From Caldilineaceae bacterium (GTDB taxonomy: Bacteria; Chloroflexota; Anaerolineae; Caldilineales; Caldilineaceae): a DNA stretch of 9,377 bases. A program made the translations under genes and the position numbers. Location of the stretch: assembly GCA_012032975.1 (NCBI GenBank), contig JAAUPU010000052.1, positions 1 through 9,377 of the forward strand, written 5' to 3'. The first letter of the stretch is position 1. Each line of letters opens with the position of its first letter. This document shows, piece after piece, positions 1 to 7,201 of this stretch. A model generated the notes under the pieces. It ran no database searches. It was not told the origin of the DNA and worked only from the letters and a program-made list of their open reading frames with translations.

Positions 1-16
1 CACGTGGGTTTCGTTG

Positions 17-75
17 AATTGAAAAAGGCGCACGCCAGCCCGTTCCGGGCAGAAGAGCGTGCGCCTTTTTCAATT
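17..75 (-). terminator. Rho-independent terminator of the M16 peptidase gene
   Basis: Positions 17-35 and 57-75 form a perfect 19-bp inverted repeat (AATTGAAAAAGGCGCACGC and its complement). The 21-base loop contains a smaller GCCC/GGGC hairpin at 38-50. A5 and T5 tracts lie inside the arms, so either transcription direction gives a GC-rich stem followed by a U-run. The repeat begins about 19 bases past the stop codon of the minus-strand peptidase gene, the expected terminator position. It could also stop transcripts entering from the left on the plus strand. Confidence 0.85.
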
Positions 76-93
76 GGATTGGCCTACGACCGC

Positions 94-2981
94 CTATTCT
101 CCGCTGGCCTCCTGAAAGGACTCTGGGAACAACGCGGCCCGAACATATTGGGTCATGTCCACATGATCCAGCGCCATCTGCTGGATCTCTTCGGCGGTCA
201 GTGCATCGATCAAGGCGTCCCGCTCGAAGAGCTCCTCAAGCGACTGGCTGGGGTAGATCTCCGCGCTCTTGATCGCCTCTAGCCAGAAACCATTTTGCTC
301 CAGGTTCTCCTGGTTGGCGCTCTTGGCGATAGCCTTGGCCTTCTCCAGATTTTCTGCGGAAGGGCCGTTGGCCTGAAGATCGGCGATCTGTGCAAAGGCG
401 GCTTCGATCAGTTCGTCCACGCGAGCCGGGTCGCTGCCGAAAAAGAGCGACACGAAGGCGTTGGCATCGGGCAGCTCGTTGGACCAGGCAGAGACACCGG
501 AGGCATAGACGCCGCCAAGCTCCTCGCGCAGTTCCTCGCGCACCAGAATATCGAGTACACTCGCCATCGCCTGCAACTTGATGTCGTTTTGCATGGATGG
601 TTCGTATGGGCTGGTGAAGTAGATCTGGATGATGCTTTGGTCGCCTTCGCCCTTGAAGACATCGGCCTCGACAATGCCGGTCGGTAGCTCGGGCGACACA
701 TCCTGCCAGCTCTCCTCCCGGTCGGTGGCGGGCAAGTTGCCCAGATAGGATTGGCTCAGCGCCTTCACCTCTTCCAGATCAAAGCTGCCCACGAAGACAA
801 AGGTGGCATCGTCCAGGTCGGCAAAGCGTTCGTTGTAGATCTCGAAGGCGCGCGCCAGATCCAGGCTCTCGATCTCTTCCAGGGTGAAATCGCCGCGCGA
901 ACGGTGTCGCCGTAGAGGGACTCGAAGATCGCATCGCGCAGCGCCGAGTTGGGCGAGAGCGCGCGGTTTTCCAGGTCAGCCCGCATCTGCGTCTGGAAGA
1001 CCTGGAAAGCATCCTCGTCGGCACGCGGTGCGGTTGCGTACAGATAGATCAATTGGAAGAGCGTCTCCAGGTCTTTGACCGAGCTGCCGCCTTCCAAACC
1101 TTCGGTGAGTTCGCGGATATAGGGCACGATCGATACCGATTTGCCTGAGAGAAGCTTTTCCAAATCCGATTGGCCGAAGTTGCCCACGCCGCTCTCGGTG
1201 ATCACAGCAACAATCGAGGCTGCGTTGACAAAATCGTCGTCAGAAACAAGCGAGCTTCCGCCCAGGCTGAAGCCGGTGAAGACAACCTCATCATCCTTGA
1301 AGTCGGTCTGTTTGAGCAGGACGCGCACGCCATTTTCCAGCGTGATCTCGGTGAGACCAACATCGGGCAGCGTGCGTTCATCCACGATCGCCACCGGCTC
1401 GGGTCGCGACTCGACAAGGTCGCCGGCGACCAGTTCTTCGGTCAGCGGGTCGATCTCCCGGGCAATCGCTTGCTCGACCGCGGCGGCCAATTCCGCTTCG
1501 GTGGGCAGAATCAGATCATCTTTTTCGGGCGCGGTCAAGATCACAACGCGGTTGTCGTCGGCCACCAGATCGGACGAGATGGCGTTCACATCGTCAAGCG
1601 TGATCCCATCCAGAAGTTGCTGCACCAGCTCGTATTCGTACTCGATGCCGGGGCTGGCTTCGCCGGTGAGGAAGTAGGCGATATATTCGTCGGCAAGCCC
1701 GGCGCTGTCACGATTGTTGCGTTCGTTGTAGGAACGCAAGTAGCTTTCCAGCATATCCTGCTTGGCACGCTCCAGTTCAGAGGCGCTAAAACCGTGGCGT
1801 GCCACCCGCTCCAATTCCGTGATCACCGCATCCAGCCCATCGGTAATCTTGCCCTCCTCGGTTTGAGCGAAGACCGCGTCCACATCCAGCGGGCGCACAT
1901 AGTTGCCAAAGCCGGAGCTGACCGAAAGGAAGGGCGCGTCGGGCTTGCGCTCCAGATCTCGGAAGCGTTCGTCCAGGATCGAGTAGAAAAGGCTGCGCAC
2001 CAGAAGCTCGCGATAGTCTTGACCGGTGTGGAGCGGGCTGACCTCGCGGCGCCGCCAGATCTGCAATTCGCTGGTCGTCTCTTCTGGGTCGGTCACCACC
2101 AGATAGTCGGTGCCGTCGGTGTTGGGGGTGGTAAAGGTTTCGCGCGGCAACAGCTCTTCTGGGGCGGTCATCGAGCTGAAGTGGGTCTGGATCATCTCCT
2201 CGATCTGGTCCAGGTCTTCGAAGTCGCCGACAGCAACCACAGCCATCAGATCGGGACGATACCAGTTTTCGTAGAAGCGGCGCAGCGTCTCGGCGGGGGC
2301 GCTGCGAATGATATCCATGTCGCCGATGGGCAGCCGCTCGGAGTAGCGGGATTCGCCCAGAACGGCTGGCAGCGTCTGCTCCTGGATGCGCCCGGCCGCG
2401 CTCTGCTGGTCCAGCCGCCACTCTTCGATGATGACGCCGCGCTCCTTCTCTACCTCATCGGGGTCGAGGGTGGCGGCGTGCGCCCAATCCTCCAGCACCT
2501 GGAAGCCCTGATCGACGATCTCCGCATCGCCGGTCGGCACCTGGATGGTGTAGACCGTCTCGTCAAAGGAGGTATAGGCGTTGACATCGGGGCCAAACTC
2601 CATGCCCACCGTCTCCAGATAATCGACCACACCCATGCCGGGGAAGCGCTCGGTGCCATTGAACATCATGTGTTCCAGAAAATGAGCCAGCCCCAATTGG
2701 TCCTCATCTTCCAGGATCGACCCCGCATTGACAGCCAGCCAGAGTTCGGCGCGGTCTTGCGGTTCGGTGTTGGCGCGAATGAAGTAGGTCAAGCCATTGT
2801 CGAGAACGCCGGTGCGCACGTTTGCATCAAAGGGCAACGTCGCATCCAACTCCAGCAGAGCCGACGTGGCCTCCATTTCTCCTTGGCTTGCGCTGTCGGG
2901 CGCCACAACAGGCTGAAGACCGGTGCAAGCGCTGACAAACAGGGCCAGGATGGTGAGAAGCAAGAGCCTAGTTTTTAGCAT
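94..2981 (-). CDS. M16 family zinc metallopeptidase, lipoprotein, interrupted by a frameshift
   Basis: This is a large two-module M16 (pitrilysin/insulinase, PqqL-like) peptidase that probably degrades peptides outside the cytoplasmic membrane. The N-terminus is a lipoprotein signal with lipobox V-S-A-C, Cys19 being the lipidated residue. The zinc site HxxEH is His100-Phe-Leu-Glu103-His104, and the third ligand is Glu180 in KERGVIIEE, 76 residues after His104 as the family requires. The C-terminal half carries the conserved substrate-binding segment RxELGGVY near residues 818-826. The start at 2981 has a GGGAG ribosome site at 2990-2994, 8 bases upstream. The frame breaks near 895-899. The upstream frame runs through Arg695 and then into 43 unrelated residues ending at 765. 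The family sequence (RGDFTLEEIESLDL...) resumes in the -1 frame and ends at 94. Rejoined, the protein has about 962 residues, normal for the family. Two shorter products, or a pseudogene, are possible if the indel is real. Confidence 0.92.
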
Positions 2982-3539
2982 ATAATCATCTCCCTTTACC
3001 AGGTTAAATCAGAAACATCTGTTCACTTGGAACTACGGGTCACAGCGCAGAACAGGTTACAAGAGAGTCTGCCCTGTGTACAGAAACGGGTCCAACCGAT
3101 GGTGACCGATCAGGATGAGAAATCCATGATGGCAACATGAGACGACGCTGATTGCAGATCGATTCCAGATCGAATTCATTTGGTCGCCAGCATACACGAG
3201 GCCAGACGCCAGAGCAAGAACATCTCTCAGATTGACGCCGCAGATGGACCACGGCAGCGCGCAATGAGCGGGGAAGAGCTTATTGCCATGAATACGACGA
3301 AAGGCACAAATTCTTCTGACGACATCCGCGCCATTCGTAGCAACAGGCTAACGTAAGGCGATTCCAAAATGGAGAGTCGCTACGATGCGAGCGCACACTG
3401 GGCGCATACTGGGCGCGAACGAACACCAAGCCATCGCCTGGATCTTCGTGTGCCCTGATATGGCTTGGTGGATAGCCCTTTTCCTGGGATGGCTTAACTT
3501 GTCACGCGTCTTCCGCAATTCAGCCCTCTTCCCCAGGTC
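2982..3539. other. Intergenic region between divergent genes, no convincing gene
   Basis: This stretch separates the minus-strand peptidase from the plus-strand DUF6062-like gene, so it must hold at least the peptidase promoter. I could not identify that promoter with confidence. Short open stretches exist (for example plus 3264-3356 and 3369-3455, minus 3040-3264), but none has a good ribosome site or a recognisable protein. There is a short near-duplicate of CACACTGGGCG/CATACTGGGCG around 3393-3414. No tRNA, hairpin array or insertion-sequence end is visible. Confidence 0.6.
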
Positions 3540-3548
3540 TGGTAAGAT
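3540..3548 (+). promoter_or_regulatory. Possible extended -10 promoter for the DUF6062-like gene
   Basis: TGGTAAGAT matches the extended -10 pattern TGnTAnnAT. No clear -35 is present at the usual distance, which is tolerated for extended -10 promoters. Transcription would begin near 3555, giving a leader of about 22 bases to the ATG at 3577. This agrees with the ribosome site at 3562-3570 and would exclude the in-frame ATGs further upstream. Confidence 0.35.
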
Positions 3549-3576
3549 GACGGGCTACGCTGGGAAAGAGATGGCG

Positions 3577-4387
3577 ATGAAGAAGGATCCAGCAGGGATC
3601 GAGGCAAGCATGTTCAGAAAATCTAGCCCGAGGCAGCCAGAAAACATTCCCTATTACAGCGATGTCGCCGGCGCGCTCGCCCTGCCTGGCTGTGCGTTCT
3701 GTCAGTTGCTCGACCGGGATGCGGACAGGTATATCGATTCACTGCTGTGGGACATGGTCAACGATCCCAAGACGCGCGAGGAGCTGAACCGGGCACGCGG
3801 TTATTGCCGACGCCATGCCTGGATGCTCGACCGCAAGGGCGGCGCATTGGGCGTGACGATCATGATGCAGGGCGTGCTGAAGGTGGTGGGACGCATTTTG
3901 GAAGCCGACTTTGACGAACGCAGCCAGGAAGGGACCGGGCGCGCCGCGTGGAAACAGCTGCGCGCCGCGCTGGATGGCGGTGGAGAACTGAGCCGCAAGA
4001 CTGGCGTCTCAGGCTCCCTGTCCAATTTGCGCAGAGAATGGGGTGAACGAAGGTCACTACGCCAATATCTTGCTAAAATACCTGCTCGAAATACCCGAAC
4101 TGGACGAAGCCTTTCGTGGCTCCGACGGATTGTGTCTCACCCATCTCGGCAACACCCTGGCTCGCGCCCGCTCGCGCAGTGCAGCCGCTGCATTGGTCGA
4201 CGCGCAGCGGAGTGTGCTCCAACGGCTGGATGGCGAGCTGAGCGAATTCATTCGCAAGAACGACCACCGCTTTCGGCATGAACGCTTTGGCGCAGAGGAG
4301 GATGCCTGGCTGCGCGCGCTGGAAACCGTCTCCGGCGCTGCGCCGCGCCGAGGCCACGACGCGGCTTTGACCCAGGCGTTGCCCTGA
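3577..4387 (+). CDS. DUF6062-like protein with duplicated CxxC...CxxH modules, frameshifted
   Basis: This is probably a small cytoplasmic metal-binding protein of unknown function resembling DUF6062; that family name is recalled from sequence character, not searched. After a short tail the protein reads NIPYYSDVAGALALPGC, followed by two similar modules. Module 1 has Cys39-x2-Cys42, 34 residues, then Cys77-x2-His80. Module 2 has CPIC (4019-4030), again exactly 34 residues, then CLTH (4133-4144). Each could bind one zinc through three Cys and one His. The C-terminus is helical and contains FIRKNDHRFRHE, a segment I associate with the family. The frame shifts by +1 between 3992 and 4000: the first frame otherwise runs on as unrelated sequence to 4281, and the second has a TGA at 3989. 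Removing one A from the AA at 3997-3998 rejoins them, giving about 269 residues. Start 3577 is chosen for the GGGAAAGAG site 6 bases upstream; ATG 3610, preceded by GAGG, is a reasonable alternative. It may be a single-gene transcript. Confidence 0.8.
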
Positions 4388-4528
4388 CCCATTTCAATCT
4401 TGCCTGTGATCGAAGCACAGTTTGCCAATGCAGCGGAGCGCGACGAACTCCCCAGGATGCGCGATCCGCGCCACATGCCAGACCCGCGTCTTATTCCTTT
4501 CAGCGGCTGAATGAGCGCCAGCGCGTTA

Positions 4529-4537
4529 TGGTATACT
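4529..4537 (+). promoter_or_regulatory. Probable extended -10 promoter of the stalk protein/glycosyltransferase operon
   Basis: TGGTATACT contains the extended -10 TGn followed by TATACT, five of six matches to TATAAT. No good -35 is seen about 17 bases upstream. Transcription would start near 4544, leaving a leader of roughly 95-105 bases before the first gene. It lies in the 251-base gap after the DUF6062-like gene, where no terminator was found, so read-through from that gene is also possible. Confidence 0.45.
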
Positions 4538-4649
4538 CTGATCGATGTAGCTCCACACGCACGAGAGGGTTGGACGCGAACAACCGACACACGCTTAAAA
4601 CAGCCACTGGCGCTGGACGTTCGGCCTAGGCATCTGCTATGAAAAGAAC

Positions 4650-5357
4650 ATGGGTCATCGCAATTGCGCTGTATTGACGCTGGCAGTTCTGGCCGGCGCC
4701 GTAGTCGGCAATCGAATCCAGGCGCAGGAGACCGAATCTTCGACCGAATCTTCGACCGAAGCTTCGACCGAATCGTTGACTGAAAATTCGGCCGCATCTG
4801 ATGCAGTCGATTCTCCGTTGCAGATGCCCGCCGACGCTCAGGAATCGCCGCTGGAGACGCCGGCTGACACGGTTGCAACAGAGGCTGAAACCGAGATCGT
4901 CACGCTAACTTTGACGCCATCCGCTGATCTTGCAGAAACCGCGACATCAGTGAGCGTTGATGCAGCGCCGACCGACACAGATGAGAACGCAACCCCAGAA
5001 GTCCCAACTCCTGCATCGACTGCTGACCCTGCACCCACTCCTACGTCCATCGTGACTGTGACGCCCACCGTGACTGTGACGCCCATTTTGATTGTCATAG
5101 TCCCCCCCGAAGCGTCGTCGCCAGCCACCCCAAATGCCCTGACGACCCCGCGACCGGTCGAGCAGCCGACCGCCGCCCCCACGCCCGACTATCTCCTCAC
5201 CTTCGCCCACATCGTGGATTCGACCATCCAGGCGGCAGGATGGATCTGGTTTTTTCTTGGCTCGTTGCTCTTTTTTGGGGTGGCCGGGCTTGTCGCCGGG
5301 CTGAGTTTTCGCCAAAGCGAACGTCGCCGCTATGAACTGATCGGACGAGGGCTATGA
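4650..5357 (+). CDS. Secreted Thr/Ser/Glu/Pro-rich protein with a C-terminal membrane anchor
   Basis: I do not recognise a family, but the architecture is clear. The N-terminus is a signal peptide (hydrophobic core around residues 6-20, likely cleavage after NRIQA). A low-complexity stalk of about 155 residues follows, rich in Thr, Ser, Glu, Pro and Ala. It includes five TESx tetrapeptides (residues 28-47) and a VTVTPT/VTVTPI repeat (residues 135-146). Then comes one transmembrane helix (about 196-219, GWIWFFLGSLLFFGVAGLVAGL) and a short basic cytoplasmic tail (RRRYELIGRGL). The protein therefore exposes a flexible, possibly O-glycosylated stalk. It opens a tight plus-strand cluster, with its stop only 4 bases before the next small ORF and a glycosyltransferase next. 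The ATG at 4650 has a poor ribosome site. An ATG at 4639 opens MKRTWVIAIALY, a more typical signal peptide, but that frame stops at 4675 unless one base is missing. The protein end is firm; the exact N-terminus is not. Confidence 0.78.
   Translation: MGHRNCAVLTLAVLAGAVVGNRIQAQETESSTESSTEASTESLTENSAASDAVDSPLQMPADAQESPLETPADTVATEAETEIVTLTLTPSADLAETATSVSVDAAPTDTDENATPEVPTPASTADPAPTPTSIVTVTPTVTVTPILIVIVPPEASSPATPNALTTPRPVEQPTAAPTPDYLLTFAHIVDSTIQAAGWIWFFLGSLLFFGVAGLVAGLSFRQSERRRYELIGRGL
4730..4789 (+). repeat. Five tandem 12-bp units in the stalk protein gene
   Basis: Units start at 4730, 4742, 4754, 4766 and 4778. The first two are identical (GACCGAATCTTC) and the later ones diverge progressively. 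They encode TESS, TESS, TEAS, TESL and TENS. The 12-bp period preserves the frame, so copy number can change without breaking the protein. Confidence 0.9.
5052..5087 (+). repeat. Two tandem 18-bp units encoding Thr/Val/Pro repeats
   Basis: GTGACTGTGACGCCCACC at 5052-5069 is followed directly by GTGACTGTGACGCCCATT at 5070-5087, differing only in the last two bases. They encode the repeated VTVTPT-like segment of the stalk and keep the reading frame. Confidence 0.9.
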
Positions 5358-5361
5358 GACG

Positions 5362-5445
5362 ATGAGTACGAATCCTCGCGGATTCGCCGGCGAGGGTGAT
5401 CTGACCAACGCGCAAGACGACAACTGGCCATCCACCCTGCCATGA
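5362..5445 (+). CDS. Possible 27-residue leader/coupling ORF before the glycosyltransferase
   Basis: An ATG 4 bases after the stalk protein stop opens a 27-codon frame (MSTNPRGFAGEGDLTNAQ...). Its TGA overlaps the glycosyltransferase ATG as ATGA at 5442-5445. The glycosyltransferase start lacks any ribosome site of its own, which fits translational coupling to this ORF. GAGG at 5347-5350 could serve as a distant ribosome site. No family is recognised; the peptide is hydrophilic. Given the indels elsewhere, it could instead be the true N-terminus of the glycosyltransferase cut off by another missing or extra base. Confidence 0.3.
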   Translation: MSTNPRGFAGEGDLTNAQDDNWPSTLP

Positions 5446-7170
5446 GTACAGCACAGAGCGACGACCGGCTCGGTCGCGTGGACGCTCAACAGTCTCACGA
5501 ACAAGCGAAAGCAGGCGCCTCTGTATTGTCGCAGGCGACCGTGTGGCGATTGGCGCTGCTTGGCGCCATCCTCTTTGCATTCGCCTGGCGCACTCACGGC
5601 CTGATCTCCCAAAGCCTCTGGCGCGACGAGATCGATGCTATCTATTTTGCGCTGCGCGATGTACGCGAGACATTGGCCATGATCGTACAGCCTGCGCAAA
5701 ATGGCCCCCTCTATTTCCTATCGTTGCGACCCTGGTTTGTGCTGGTGGGCGTGGGAGATTACAGCCTGCGTTTCCCATCTGTTCTGGCCGCAACGTTGAG
5801 CATTCCGTTGCTCTGGCAAGTGGGCAGACGATTGGCGCCCCGACGAACGGACCCAGAGACAGCAGACCCAGAGACGGAGCAGCAACTCGAAGGGGCGGCA
5901 GACCTTGTCCCAAATTTTACGGACACGCCATCGCGCCTGTTCGCGCCAGAGCCGGTTGCTTTTCTGGCCGCCCTTTTCCTGGCATTCAATCCGTATCAAC
6001 TCTGGTATGGGCAAGAGGGAAAGATGTACTCGTTTGTCACCCTTCTTGCGCTGCTGGCGACCTGGCTCTGGTTGAAGGGTGTCGAGACCGGCGGCTGGCG
6101 GATCTGGCTGGGCTATCTGCTCACCGTGACGGTGGCCATGTACACTCACCTGCTCATGATCCTGTTGATCCCGGTGCAATTGTTATGGATGGCAATCTCA
6201 TGGCCCCAGAGCAAACGGCATTGGCTGGGCTATCTGCTGGCGTTGGCCGGGTTGACCCTGCCCTATGTCCCCTTCGTCGAATGGCATTGGGCCATGCTGG
6301 TACGCGACGAGCGCTGGACCGGCTTCAACTTTGTGCCGCTGGAGCAAGTTCTGCGCACGCTGATCTTCAACCATAGCCGTGGCTTTTATGCCGCCCGGCG
6401 ATCTGCTCTGGCTTGCGCCGATCTTCTTCCTGGGGTTGGCTGGGCTGCTTCTGGGCTGGACCGAGATCGGCTCGGGTAGCCGCACAGCGAACCATGGCTT
6501 GACGCTTGCGCCCTGGCGTCGATTCCTGATGATCCTTTCCTGGTTCTTGGTCCCCATTGGGGCCATCTACCTCTTCAGCCTGCGCCAGCCCATTTTCACC
6601 GATCGCTACATCATCTGGATCGCACCGGCGGCCATGTTGCTGTTTGCGCTGGGTGTTCAGGTCGTCGTGCGTAACGCCGGCACATTGGGCAAGCCCCTCG
6701 GCGCATTGCTGGTCTGTTATCTCCTGGGCTTCTGGCTCTATGCCGGCTGGCAACAGAAGAGCTTACCCATGAAATACAACCTACGCGACGCCGTCAGCTA
6801 TGTCCACGGAACCCGAACGCCAGATGCGCTGCTGATCCTCCAGATTCCCCACATGGAATATGGCTATCGCTACTACAGCAGGGAGGGCCACACCCAGCCA
6901 TTCGCCGACAGTGAGTCGCGGCTGGCGCCATGGCAGCCGGGTCTGTGGACCAACAATGGCCACCCCGATGAAGAGACGCGGTCCGACGTCGATCGCCACA
7001 TGCGTGCGATCACGGCGGACCACGCCGAGGTGTGGTTGCTGCGTAGCGAAGTCGAGATGTGGGACCAACGCCGTCTGATGGACGAATGGCTGGAGGAACA
7101 TGGCGAGGTGGTGGACCAGGCCGACTTCCACGGTGTGCAGGTGCGCCACTATCGGCTCAATCCCCCGTAG
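5442..7170 (+). CDS. GT39/ArnT-like membrane glycosyltransferase, frameshifted
   Basis: This multi-pass membrane protein resembles the GT-C superfamily (GT39/GT83, dolichyl- or undecaprenyl-phosphate sugar dependent), which transfers a sugar from a polyprenyl-phosphate carrier to a protein or lipid on the outer face of the membrane. After a hydrophilic N-terminus (1-33) comes the first helix (34-50) and then the loop motif SLWRDE, with Asp62-Glu63 in the usual catalytic-acid position. NGPLYF (88-92) and YGQEGKMYS (189-197) also follow the family pattern. Further helices continue to about residue 440, and a soluble domain of about 130 residues forms the end. The frame shifts by +1 at the T-run 6384-6387: the first frame runs on to a stop at 6479, while the second has a TGA at 6361 and carries the remaining helices. 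Removing one T gives GFMPPGDLLWL and a protein of about 575 residues. The start overlaps the small upstream ORF as ATGA. The phospholipase gene follows after 31 bases. The donor sugar and acceptor are unknown. Confidence 0.88.
5850..5879 (+). repeat. Two tandem 15-bp units in the glycosyltransferase gene
   Basis: GACCCAGAGACAGCA at 5850-5864 is followed by GACCCAGAGACGGAG at 5865-5879. They encode DPETA and DPETE in an acidic loop between predicted helices (residues 137-146), an insertion outside the conserved motifs. It looks like a slippage duplication that kept the frame. Confidence 0.85.
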
Positions 7171-7187
7171 GCCAATACACCGCTCCA

Positions 7188-7194
7188 AAAGGAG
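7188..7194 (+). promoter_or_regulatory. Ribosome binding site fixing the phospholipase start
   Basis: AAAGGAG lies 7 bases before the ATG at 7202. The same frame is open further upstream to 7100, but that part overlaps the glycosyltransferase C-terminus and has no ribosome site, so 7202 is the start. Confidence 0.8.
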
Positions 7195-7201
7195 AACCGC
7201 A

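Noticed and set aside
1170..2978. Long plus-strand open frame of about 600 codons opposite the M16 peptidase
   Set aside because: It lies entirely antisense to a gene with clear zinc-site motifs and a lipobox, has no recognisable protein features, and is explained by the GC-rich codon bias of the real gene.
3264..3356. Small plus-strand ORF (30 residues) in the long intergenic gap, with open frame back to 3141
   Set aside because: It has no ribosome site, no recognisable protein and no repeat or family signal, so chance is the better explanation.
3385..3576. Upstream in-frame extension of the DUF6062-like protein from ATG 3385
   Set aside because: The extension has no ribosome site, lies upstream of the likely promoter at 3540-3548, and does not resemble the conserved N-terminus, which begins around NIPYY.
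4730..4789. Possible CRISPR-like array
   Set aside because: The units are 12 bp, directly adjacent without spacers, and encode in-frame TESx tetrapeptides of a secreted stalk.
4057..4878. Minus-strand open frame of about 270 codons across the DUF6062 end and the stalk protein start
   Set aside because: It is antisense to two better-supported genes. Its RSKIRS repeats simply mirror the 12-bp stalk repeats.
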